Below the pieces are notes generated by a model that saw only the letters and a list, made by a program, of their open reading frames with translations, ran no database searches and had not been told where the DNA came from. A stretch of DNA of 64,000 nucleotides from Nocardioides sp. (GTDB taxonomy: Bacteria; Actinomycetota; Actinomycetes; Propionibacteriales; Nocardioidaceae), in assembly GCA_020636915.1 (NCBI GenBank), contig JACJWV010000007.1, positions 62,001-126,000 on the forward strand, in the 5' to 3' direction. Position numbers and translations under genes: made by a program. Of this stretch, positions 34,100-41,489 are shown one piece after another (the first letter of the stretch is position 1; each line of letters begins with the position of its first letter).

Positions 34100-35014
34100 T
34101 CACCCCAGGCTCCCGTCCGCCTCGATGACCGAGCGGTCGCTGGCGGTCCCGGCGGGCACGACCACGCCGACCAGGTCGAGCGCCCCGAAGTCGACGTACG
34201 GGTCGATGACCGCCCGCTGCGCCGACTCGCGCACGCTGCGGTAGACGTGGGTGACGCGGCCGACCGGGACGCCGGAGACGTAGGGTCCGCCGGCCTCGCT
34301 GCCCCAGGTGACGACGGCGTCGTCCTCGGTGGGCATCGCCGTCTGGTCGAGCAGCTCGAGGTCCAGGCGACCGTCGCTGCCGAGCACGCCGCGACCGTGC
34401 AGCAGGCCGACCTGCATGCTGCGCCCGACCCGGGCACCGACGACGGAGTCGGCGTCGACGATGAGCAGCACGCTGGCGGTGGTGCGGGTGACCCGCAGGA
34501 CCCGGCCGACCAGGCCGTCGTTGTTGACGACCGTCTGGTCCGGGCTGACGCCGGCGTCGGAGCCGGCGTCGATGGTGACCGTGCGGGAGAACGACTGCGA
34601 GGAGCCCATGCCGACGACGCGGGCCGGCACCAGGCTGCTGCCGATGCTGCGGGCGGCAGCGGTCAGGCCGTCGAACTCCGCGAGTCGGTTGCGGTTGTAG
34701 TCCTCGGTGGCCAGGTCGGAGCGCAGCTGTGAGTTCTCGGCGCGCAGGTCGAGCATGTCCTGCTCCAGCGCGTCGCGCGAGCGGAACCAGCGCGGGACCG
34801 CCGTGAAGGGGCGCACCGCCGTCGCCGTGGCGACCTCGACCGGCCCGAAGACCTCCCCGACCGCGCCGCGCGCGGACTCCACCGGTGACCCGTCGCCACC
34901 CTGGGCGTCCAGCGTCATCAGGCTCAGGCAGGCCAGCACGAGCGCGACGAGCAGCGCGGGCGAGGCGGGAGGACCGTCGGGCCCGCGCCAGCGGCGCTCG
35001 CGTCGAGGGGACAT
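34100..35014 (-). CDS. mreC: Cell shape-determining protein MreC
   Basis: A 304-residue bitopic protein: N-terminal anchor (LLVALVLACLSLMTLDAQ), coiled coil (about 85-115, RDALEQDMLDLRAENSQLRS) and two beta-barrel domains. It bridges MreB filaments and periplasmic PBP2. Its ATG overlaps the mreB stop by one base (TGATG), showing tight translational coupling. Length is in the family range. Confidence 0.94.
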   Translation of the reverse strand: MSPRRERRWRGPDGPPASPALLVALVLACLSLMTLDAQGGDGSPVESARGAVGEVFGPVEVATATAVRPFTAVPRWFRSRDALEQDMLDLRAENSQLRSDLATEDYNRNRLAEFDGLTAAARSIGSSLVPARVVGMGSSQSFSRTVTIDAGSDAGVSPDQTVVNNDGLVGRVLRVTRTTASVLLIVDADSVVGARVGRSMQVGLLHGRGVLGSDGRLDLELLDQTAMPTEDDAVVTWGSEAGGPYVSGVPVGRVTHVYRSVRESAQRAVIDPYVDFGALDLVGVVVPAGTASDRSVIEADGSLG

Positions 35015-36042
35015 CAGCCCCGCCTCAGGTCGCTGACCAGCACCTGCTGGAGAGCCTCGAACTCCTCCACGCACTTCCCGGCCCCCAGGGCCACCGAGGT
35101 GAGCGGCTCCTCGGCCACGTGGACGGGCATCCCGGTCTCGTGGCGCAGCCGCTCGTCGAGCCCGCGCAGCAGGGCGCCGCCGCCGGTGAGCACGATGCCC
35201 CGGTCCATGATGTCGCCCGCCAGCTCGGGCGGCGTCTGGTCCAGGGTGCTGCGGACGGCGTCGACGATGGCGTGCAGCGGCTCCTCGAGCGCCTGGCGGA
35301 CCTCCGCGCTGGAGACCACGACGGTGCGTGGGAGGCCGGAGACCATGTCGCGCCCGCGGATCTCGGCCTCGGGCTCGTCGGGCAGCGGGAACGCCGACCC
35401 GAGGGTCATCTTGACCTCCTCGGCCGTGCGCTCGCCGAGCATGAGGGAGTACTCCTTCTTCATCCACGCGACGATCGCCTGGTCGAGGTCGTCGCCGGCG
35501 GTGCGCACGGACAGGCTGGTGACGATCCCCCCGAGCGAGATGACCGCGACCTCCGTCGTACCGCCGCCCACGTCGACCACCATGTTGCCGGTGGCCTGGT
35601 GCACCGGCAGGCCGGCGCCGATCGCCGCGGCCATCGGCTCCTCGACGATGTAGACGCGGCGCGCGCCGGCCTGGTAGCCGGCCTCCTTGACCGCGCGCTG
35701 CTCCACCGCAGTGATGCCGCTCGGGACGCAGATCACCATCCGGGGCTTGGCGAAGTAGCGGCGCCGGTGCACCTGCTGGATGAAGTAGCGCAGCATCTGC
35801 TCGGTCGCGTCGAAGTCGGCGATCACGCCGTCCTTGAGCGGCCGGATCGCCGTGATGTTGTCGGGGGTGCGCCCGATCATCCGCTTGGCCTCGTGGCCGA
35901 CGGCGAGGATCTCACCGGTGGAGTCGTTCAGCGCGACGACACTGGGCTCGTCGAGGAGCACGCCCTTGCCGCGGACGTAGACGAGCGTGTTGGCGGTGCC
36001 GAGGTCCACGGCCATGTCGCGGCCGATGAAGCTGTTCGCCAT
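35014..36042 (-). CDS. mreB: Rod shape-determining actin homologue MreB
   Basis: A 342-residue actin fold: phosphate-1 loop (VDLGTANTLVYVRGKG), connect and phosphate-2 (VVDVGGGTTEVAVISLGG) and adenosine (VLTGGGALLRGLDE) motifs. It forms membrane-bound filaments that guide wall synthesis. I chose ATG 36040-36042 (MANSFIGRDMAVDLG) with AGGGCGA 5 nt before it, rather than the upstream start adding nine residues. Head gene of mreBCD-mrdA-rodA, implying a rod-shaped or once rod-shaped lineage. Confidence 0.96.
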   Translation of the reverse strand: MANSFIGRDMAVDLGTANTLVYVRGKGVLLDEPSVVALNDSTGEILAVGHEAKRMIGRTPDNITAIRPLKDGVIADFDATEQMLRYFIQQVHRRRYFAKPRMVICVPSGITAVEQRAVKEAGYQAGARRVYIVEEPMAAAIGAGLPVHQATGNMVVDVGGGTTEVAVISLGGIVTSLSVRTAGDDLDQAIVAWMKKEYSLMLGERTAEEVKMTLGSAFPLPDEPEAEIRGRDMVSGLPRTVVVSSAEVRQALEEPLHAIVDAVRSTLDQTPPELAGDIMDRGIVLTGGGALLRGLDERLRHETGMPVHVAEEPLTSVALGAGKCVEEFEALQQVLVSDLRRG

Positions 36043-36183
36043 GCGTCGCCCTGTCGCTGGTGCACCCACTGGTGCTGGTGGGGAAGGTGTGACACCAGGC
36101 TACGAAGCGAACTCGTGGCTCCCCGGCAGGACACGCGGCCTGACCTGCGAATTGGCCGACCGGGCGAACGGGCGGACCGGAGG

Positions 36184-36594
36184 TCAGTCCAGGTCGGGGA
36201 ACCAGATCGCCATCTCGCGCACGGCCGACTCCCACGAGTCGGACCCGTGCACCAGGTTCTCCCGGTTGGAGAGGGACAGGTCGCCGCGGATCGTGCCGGG
36301 CACGGCGCTGCGCCCGTCGGTGGCGCCGTTGAGCCGCCGCACGACCTCGACCGCCTCGTCGCCCTCGAGGACCATCGCGACCACCGGACCGCTGGTGATG
36401 AACTCGCGCAACGGCGGGTAGAAGTCGCGCTCGAGGTGCTCGGCGTAGTGCTGGTCGGCCGTGGCCGGGTCGATCGTCCGGTGCTCCATCGCGACGATCG
36501 TCAGGCCCTTGGCCTCGAAGCGGCCGAGGATCTCGCCGACCAGGCCGCGGCGGACCGCGTCGGGCTTGAGCAGGACGAGGGTGCGCTGGGTCAT
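36184..36594 (-). CDS. ndk: Nucleoside diphosphate kinase
   Basis: Equilibrates NTP pools by transferring the gamma phosphate through a histidine. The 136-residue protein starts MTQRTLVLLKPDAVRRGLVG and carries the active-site histidine in NLVHGSDSWESA (near 117). TAGTCT ends 7 nt before the ATG and no ribosome site is present, so the mRNA is probably leaderless. Usually beside folC-DUF4233 in actinobacteria; here separated from them by the flavoprotein/MocR pair. Confidence 0.97.
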   Translation of the reverse strand: MTQRTLVLLKPDAVRRGLVGEILGRFEAKGLTIVAMEHRTIDPATADQHYAEHLERDFYPPLREFITSGPVVAMVLEGDEAVEVVRRLNGATDGRSAVPGTIRGDLSLSNRENLVHGSDSWESAVREMAIWFPDLD

Positions 36595-36604
36595 GCAGCG
36601 GAGA

Positions 36605-37312
36605 CTATCGACCCCGCGCGAGAGCCACCGCGCGAGCCTCGACATCGGCGGGGACGGGGCCGACGGCCTCGGCGTCGGGCACCGGCGCGGCGGACGTGCG
36701 CACGACCGGGATGTGGCCACCCCATCCTCCGGCGGCCACGTCCTCGGGCTCGTCACCCGGTCCGCCGGCGCGGGCCTTCATCGAGGCCTCGTGCAGCGGG
36801 ACGGCCAGCACTGCCGTCGCGGCCAGCTCCTTGCGGGTGCTCGGGCGCAGCGTCACCGACCGCTGCGGGATCATGTGGTCGACGACCAGGTCGAGCGCGT
36901 GCTGCCGCTCGTCCGGGTCCTCGACGACCCGAGCGGTGCCGATGACGACGGCCGAGCGGTAGTTCATGGAGTGGTGGAACGCCGACCGGCCGGCCACCAG
37001 CCCGTCGAGCTCGGTCACGGTCACGCACACGGTGCGATCGGTGGCCGCCCGCAGCCAGCCGGCGGCGACCGACCCGTGCACGTAGAGCGTGCCCCCGTCG
37101 TCCGGGCCGTCGAGGTCGACGGCGAACGCGGTCGGCAGCACGACGGGGTGCCCGCCCACGACGACGCCCAGGTGGGCGACCAGCGCGTCCTCGAGCAGGG
37201 CGTGCAGGTCCGCGCGATCCTCGACCATCCGGTTGCGGCCGCGACCGATCGTGGTGCGCGGGGTGGGCGACAGGCCGGAGGACGGGCTGGAGGAGGGGGC
37301 GGACGTCGGCAT
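36605..37312 (-). CDS. Pyridoxamine 5'-phosphate oxidase-family flavoprotein (NimA-like, COG3467)
   Basis: The 235-residue protein has a split-barrel FMN fold of the COG3467 type: HLGVVVGGHPVVLPTAFAVD, LYVHGSVAAGWLRA and VAGRSAFHHSMNYRSAVVIG. Relatives include 5-nitroimidazole reductases and FMN-binding proteins. The ATG (37310-37312) directly follows a MocR-type palindrome and a possible GAGACT -10. Divergent transcription from a PdxR/MocR regulator suggests control by vitamin B6. It lies 10 bp after ndk in the opposite order, breaking the folC-ndk cluster. Confidence 0.85.
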   Translation of the reverse strand: MPTSAPSSSPSSGLSPTPRTTIGRGRNRMVEDRADLHALLEDALVAHLGVVVGGHPVVLPTAFAVDLDGPDDGGTLYVHGSVAAGWLRAATDRTVCVTVTELDGLVAGRSAFHHSMNYRSAVVIGTARVVEDPDERQHALDLVVDHMIPQRSVTLRPSTRKELAATAVLAVPLHEASMKARAGGPGDEPEDVAAGGWGGHIPVVRTSAAPVPDAEAVGPVPADVEARAVALARGR

Positions 37313-37326
37313 GGGTCTAGTCTCGA

Positions 37327-37360
37327 CCAGAAGTGGCCTGGTTGCACGGGCCACTTCTGG
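37327..37360. promoter_or_regulatory. 12-bp inverted repeat in the flavoprotein / MocR divergent promoter
   Basis: CCAGAAGTGGCC (37327-37338) and GGCCACTTCTGG (37349-37360) are perfectly complementary with a 10-nt spacer, giving a period of 22 bp. It lies 15 nt before the flavoprotein start and 24 nt before the regulator start. It is the likely binding site of the adjacent MocR/PdxR protein, able to control both genes. Confidence 0.7.
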
Positions 37361-37383
37361 ACCGGATGAACAGGACACTTCGC

Positions 37384-38709
37384 ATGCCCACACTCCCCGT
37401 CGTCCTCGACCGGACCGCGACCGGCTCCCTGGGCGGGCAGCTCTCCGGGCGGATCCGGGAGCTGGTCGTCGCCGGGACCCTCACCCGCGGCGACCGGCTC
37501 CCGAGCAGCCGGGCCCTCGCCGTCGACCTGGGCGTCAGCCGTTCGGTCACCGAGCAGGCCTACGAGCAGCTGCTGGCCGAGGGCTGGCTCGAGACCCGCC
37601 GCGGATCGGGCACGTTCGTGGCGGCGACAGCGATGCGCCGGCCCGTCGCGCCGCCCCGGCGCGCGGCACCGCCTCCGCGCCAGCTGGTCCGTCTCGACGC
37701 CGGCACCCCGTGGATCGATCCACGCCACACGGCGGCGTGGCGGCGCGCCTGGCGCGAGGTGTCCACCGCCACACCGCCGCGGGGCTACGACGACCCGCGC
37801 GGCCTGCCCGGCCTCCGCGCCCTCCTCGCCGACCGCCTGGCTCGCACGCGTGGCGTCCAGGCCGATCCCGAGGAGGTCGTCGTCACCCACGGCACCACCG
37901 ACGGTCTGCGCCACCTCCTCGCCGTGCTCGCGCCGGGTCCGGTCGGCGTGGAGGACCCCGGCTACCGCGCAGCCGTCGAGACCGTCCGCGGGCTGGGCCG
38001 TCCGGTGCGCGACCTCCCGGCAGGAGAGGCCGTCACCGACCTCACCGGCGTCGTGGCGGCCTACGTGACGCCGGCTCACCAGCACCCCCTCGGCCGGGTC
38101 ATGCCGGGTCCGGACCGGGTCGCGCTGCTCGGGGCCGCCCGGGCCGGCCGGGCGGTCGTCGTCGAGGACGACTACGACTCCGAGTTCCGCTACGACGTGG
38201 CGCCGGTGCCGGCGCTGGCGAGCCTGGACCGGGCCCGGGTCGCCTACCTCGGCACCGCGGCCAAGTCGGTAGCGCCGTCGCTGCGCCTGGGCTGGCTGGT
38301 CGCACCGCCCGACCGTCTCGACGCCATCAACGCGCGCCGCGCCCTCACCCACGAGGGCGCGGCGTGGCCGGTGCAGCGGGCGTTCCTCGCGCTGCTGCGC
38401 GACGGGTACGTCGACAAGGTCGTCCGCAGCGCGCGGCGGGTCTACGCGGAGCGGGCGCCCCGGGTGGCGGCCGCCCTGTCGCCGCACGCGCGACCGGCGG
38501 GCCCGGTCGCGGGCATGTACTCGACCTGGCTGCTCCCGCGTGCTGACGCGCTGCGGGCCCAGGAGGCCGCGCAGCGCGCGGGCTTCGGGGTCAACCTGCT
38601 CGCCGACTACTGCCGGACGGCGGACCTCACCGGTCTGGTGGTCGGGTTCGGCGGCGTCACCGACGACGAGCTCGATCGGGCACTCGCGGCGCTCACGTCA
38701 GTGCTCTGA
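37384..38709 (+). CDS. MocR/PdxR-family regulator (GntR HTH fused to aminotransferase fold)
   Basis: A 441-residue fusion: GntR winged helix (about 15-78, RIRELVVAGTLTRGDRLPSS and LGVSRSVTEQAYEQLLAEGW) and a fold-type I aminotransferase domain with the PLP lysine in YLGTAAKSVAPSLRLGW (near 297). MocR proteins sense PLP and control vitamin B6, GABA or related genes. I use the ATG 37384 (MPTLPVV) just before the HTH. The divergent flavoprotein is the probable target, and the palindrome between them the operator. The final 12 nt overlap the DUF4233 gene. Confidence 0.92.
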   Translation: MPTLPVVLDRTATGSLGGQLSGRIRELVVAGTLTRGDRLPSSRALAVDLGVSRSVTEQAYEQLLAEGWLETRRGSGTFVAATAMRRPVAPPRRAAPPPRQLVRLDAGTPWIDPRHTAAWRRAWREVSTATPPRGYDDPRGLPGLRALLADRLARTRGVQADPEEVVVTHGTTDGLRHLLAVLAPGPVGVEDPGYRAAVETVRGLGRPVRDLPAGEAVTDLTGVVAAYVTPAHQHPLGRVMPGPDRVALLGAARAGRAVVVEDDYDSEFRYDVAPVPALASLDRARVAYLGTAAKSVAPSLRLGWLVAPPDRLDAINARRALTHEGAAWPVQRAFLALLRDGYVDKVVRSARRVYAERAPRVAAALSPHARPAGPVAGMYSTWLLPRADALRAQEAAQRAGFGVNLLADYCRTADLTGLVVGFGGVTDDELDRALAALTSVL

Positions 38710-39144
38710 GGGGTCCGTCCCAGCGCCCGGCCCGGTGTCCGGCCCGGTGTCCGGCGAGGCGCCCCCCGCGGCGTCGTAGGCGGCGTACGCCGCGGCACGT
38801 TCCCGCTCGATCTTGCGGCCCAGCAGGTAGGCCGACCCCCACAGGAGTGCGAAGATCCCGCCGAGCACGAACATCAGCGGGATGACGAACCCGAGCCCGA
38901 TCGCGGCGCCCTGGATGACCCAGCCCACGCCGTAGGCCCACTCCGCACGCAGCAGCCCGGCGAGCAGCAGGCAGGCGGCGGCCAGCCCGAGGCCGACCCA
39001 CAACGCGGTGGCGGTGTCGACCCCGGCGACGCTGATCATCACGGGGGTCGTCAGTCCGAGCGTGACCGCCTCGAGGCTCAGCACGGCGGCACACATCCCC
39101 CGTCGCGGCGACCGCTCGACGGTCGCGGGGTCGTGGTCGCTCAC
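38698..39144 (-). CDS. DUF4233 membrane protein, coupled to folC
   Basis: The 148-residue protein has four predicted spans (CAAVLSLEAVTLGLTTPVMI; LWVGLGLAAACLLLAGLL; YGVGWVIQGAAIGLGFVIPL; IFALLWGSAYLLGRKI). DUF4233 genes lie after folC in many actinobacteria; function is unknown. The GTG start overlaps the folC stop (GTGA). The C-terminal tail holds a PDTGPDTGPGAGTDP repeat. Function cannot be assigned. Confidence 0.88.
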   Translation of the reverse strand: MSDHDPATVERSPRRGMCAAVLSLEAVTLGLTTPVMISVAGVDTATALWVGLGLAAACLLLAGLLRAEWAYGVGWVIQGAAIGLGFVIPLMFVLGGIFALLWGSAYLLGRKIERERAAAYAAYDAAGGASPDTGPDTGPGAGTDPSEH

Positions 39145-40517
39145 GGGCGCTTCCTCTCCCGGACCAGGAGCGTGCGGGCCTCGCCGACCGTGACGACCGA
39201 ACCCGTCACCAGCACCGCGCCGGAGCCGAGCGGATCGCCGAACGCCTCCCCGGCCTCGGCGAGCGCGGCCGCCTGGTCGACCGCGTCGGCCAGCCGCGGC
39301 GCCACCGAGACCCGGTCCTCGCCGAAGATCTCGCGTGCCGTCGCCGCCAGCCGCTCGGCGGGCAGGGAGCGGTCGGTGGAGTTCTGGGTGCACACGACGT
39401 GGGCGAGGTGCGGCTCGAAGGCGGTGAGGAGGCCCTCGTGGTCCTTGTCGGTCATCACGCCGACCACCCCGATCAGGGGCGAGAAGCTGAACGAGTCCTC
39501 CAGCGCGGCCGCCGTCGCCGCGGCGCCGTGCGGGTTGTGCGCGGCATCGAGCACCACGGTCGGGCTGCGGCGCACGATCTCCAGACGCCCCGGCGAGGTG
39601 ACCTCGGCGAACGCGGCGCGCACGACCTCGTCGTCGAGGGCGTCGCCACCGACGAACGCCTCGACCGCGGCGAGCGCGACGGCGGCGTTCTGGGCCTGGT
39701 GAGCACCGTAGAGCGGCAGGAAGACGTCGTCGTATCGGGCGCGGAGCCCCTGCAGGGAGACGACCTGACCGCCGACCGCCGGCACCCGCGCCACGACGCC
39801 GAACTCCATGCCCTCCCGGGCGACCGTCGCCCCGACCTCGGCGACGCGCTCGAGCAGCACCTCGGCGACCTCCGGGGACTGCTGGGCCAGCACTGCGACC
39901 GACCCGGGCTTGATGATGCCGGCCTTCTCCAGCGCGATGTCGGCCGGCGTGTCCCCCAGGTACGCGGCGTGGTCGACCGCGATCGGGAGCACGACCGCGA
40001 CCGCGGCGTCGGCGACGTTGGTCGCGTCCCAGGACCCGCCCATGCCTACCTCGACGACGGCCACGTCGACCGGGGCGTCGGCGAAGGCGGCGTACGCCAT
40101 GCCCACCACCGTCTCGAAGAAGGAGAGCGGGTGCGGCTGGCTGTCGTCGACGAGGTGGGTGTAGGGAGCGACGTCGTTGAAGGCGCGCACGAACTCCTCG
40201 TCGGTCAGCGGCGCACCGTCCACCGAGATCCGCTCGGTCATCCGCTCGACGTGCGGGCTGGTGAACCGGCCGGTGCGCAGGTCGAGGGCGCGGAGCAGGG
40301 TGTCGATCATCCGCGAGGTCGAGGTCTTGCCGTTGGTGCCGGTCAGGTGGATGACCGCGAAGCTGCGCTGCGGGTCACCGAGGACCTCGGTGAACGCGCG
40401 GATGCGGTCCAGCGACGGTTCCAGGCGGGTCTCGGGCCAGCGCGACAGGAGGGCGTCCTCGACCTCGTCGAAGGTCTCCGCCCATCGAGGGGCCTGGGAG
40501 TCGGGGGTCTCGGTCAT
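39141..40517 (-). CDS. folC: Bifunctional folylpolyglutamate / dihydrofolate synthase
   Basis: Adds glutamate to dihydropteroate and folates. The 458-residue Mur-ligase-fold protein has the P-loop HLTGTNGKTST (near 60), the folate-binding stretch FTSPHVERMTERI and the C-terminal domain with VLDAAHNPHG. Coupled to DUF4233 by GTGA. A TAGACT hexamer ends 9 nt before the ATG. In most actinobacteria valS precedes it on the same strand; here valS is on the other strand with a GNAT gene between. Confidence 0.95.
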   Translation of the reverse strand: MTETPDSQAPRWAETFDEVEDALLSRWPETRLEPSLDRIRAFTEVLGDPQRSFAVIHLTGTNGKTSTSRMIDTLLRALDLRTGRFTSPHVERMTERISVDGAPLTDEEFVRAFNDVAPYTHLVDDSQPHPLSFFETVVGMAYAAFADAPVDVAVVEVGMGGSWDATNVADAAVAVVLPIAVDHAAYLGDTPADIALEKAGIIKPGSVAVLAQQSPEVAEVLLERVAEVGATVAREGMEFGVVARVPAVGGQVVSLQGLRARYDDVFLPLYGAHQAQNAAVALAAVEAFVGGDALDDEVVRAAFAEVTSPGRLEIVRRSPTVVLDAAHNPHGAAATAAALEDSFSFSPLIGVVGVMTDKDHEGLLTAFEPHLAHVVCTQNSTDRSLPAERLAATAREIFGEDRVSVAPRLADAVDQAAALAEAGEAFGDPLGSGAVLVTGSVVTVGEARTLLVRERKRP

Positions 40518-40540
40518 GACCCGACGAGTCTAGAGAGGGA

Positions 40541-41413
40541 TCAGTCCACCAGCAGATTCGCCATGTCCACCACGGGGCGGTAGCCGACCGCCTCGTAGAT
40601 CTTGTTGGAGGTCGGGTTGGCCTGGTCGGTGAACAGGCAGCAGCGCACCCCACGGTCCACGAAGAGCTGCGAGACCTCGGCCACCGCCCGGCTGGCGTAG
40701 CCGCGGCCGCGGTGGTGCTTCGGGGTGTAGACCGGTCCGACACGCGTCACGCCGTACGCCGGGGGGTTGGCGGCCGTCAGGTGCACCGGGGTGCCCGCCT
40801 CGTCCTCCCAGAGCCAGACGAGCCCGGCGTCGATGCGCGTCAGCATCATCTCCAGCGTGAACTCCTCCATGGAGTGCTCGCCCTCGCGGCCGGCCTGCTC
40901 GGCCGCGTCCGATCCGAACGCGCGGAACCAGGCGAGGCAGAGCTCCGCGTCGTCGCGGCCCGCCGGGCGCAGCCGACCCGCGGGCGCCGGAGGCAGGACC
41001 AGCTCACCCAGCTCGAAGAGCCGGAGGTGCTCGTCGACGATGACCGTACCGCCGATCAGCCGAGCGGTCTCCTCGGCGAAGACGCGGGCCGCGGGCAGCG
41101 CCCCGTTCACCCCGCCCACGACCTCGCCCCGCTCGTGGAGCAGGCGCGCGAGCGCCACGGCGGCCTCGTCCGGCATCGCCAGCAGGTAGACCGGGTAGGG
41201 CGCGAAGGGCGCCGTCCTCATCCCCACCCCGATCACCTCGCCGGTCGCGCCCCGGGCGACCGCCCACCAGCGGTACGGCGTCTCCGAGTCGTCGCCGGCC
41301 GCGAACCGTGCGGTGACGGTGGCGATCACCGTCGTCGTCACCGGGTCGGCGGCAAGGTGGTCACGGGCCGCGTCGAGGAACGCGGCGGGGTCGTCGGTGA
41401 GCTCGAGATGCAT
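40541..41413 (-). CDS. GNAT-family N-acetyltransferase
   Basis: The 290-residue protein has a C-terminal GNAT domain: acetyl-CoA motif VYTPKHHRGRGYASRAVAEV near residue 236, then CCLFTDQANPTSNKIYEAVG. The N-terminal half looks like a degenerate second GNAT copy (residues 1-130), a common two-domain form. The start ATG 41411-41413 (MHLELTDDP) fits better than the upstream one. Acceptor unknown. It is 23 bp upstream of folC on the same strand and divergent from valS. Confidence 0.85.
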   Translation of the reverse strand: MHLELTDDPAAFLDAARDHLAADPVTTTVIATVTARFAAGDDSETPYRWWAVARGATGEVIGVGMRTAPFAPYPVYLLAMPDEAAVALARLLHERGEVVGGVNGALPAARVFAEETARLIGGTVIVDEHLRLFELGELVLPPAPAGRLRPAGRDDAELCLAWFRAFGSDAAEQAGREGEHSMEEFTLEMMLTRIDAGLVWLWEDEAGTPVHLTAANPPAYGVTRVGPVYTPKHHRGRGYASRAVAEVSQLFVDRGVRCCLFTDQANPTSNKIYEAVGYRPVVDMANLLVD

Positions 41414-41489
41414 GGCGGAAGTCAGCCACCTCGCGACCGAGGTCACAACCGGTTTCTCCCCCGCGGAGCGCCCCGCCTAGGATTTCGCC

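Noticed and set aside
38698..39393. A longer DUF4233 start at 39393
   Set aside because: The extension would lie inside folC in another frame. The GTG at 39144 overlapping the folC stop is the usual coupled arrangement.
41414..41489. A T-box upstream of valS
   Set aside because: The gap to the divergent GNAT is 76 bp, with a -10 box 6 nt before the ATG. There is no room or sequence for an antiterminator leader.
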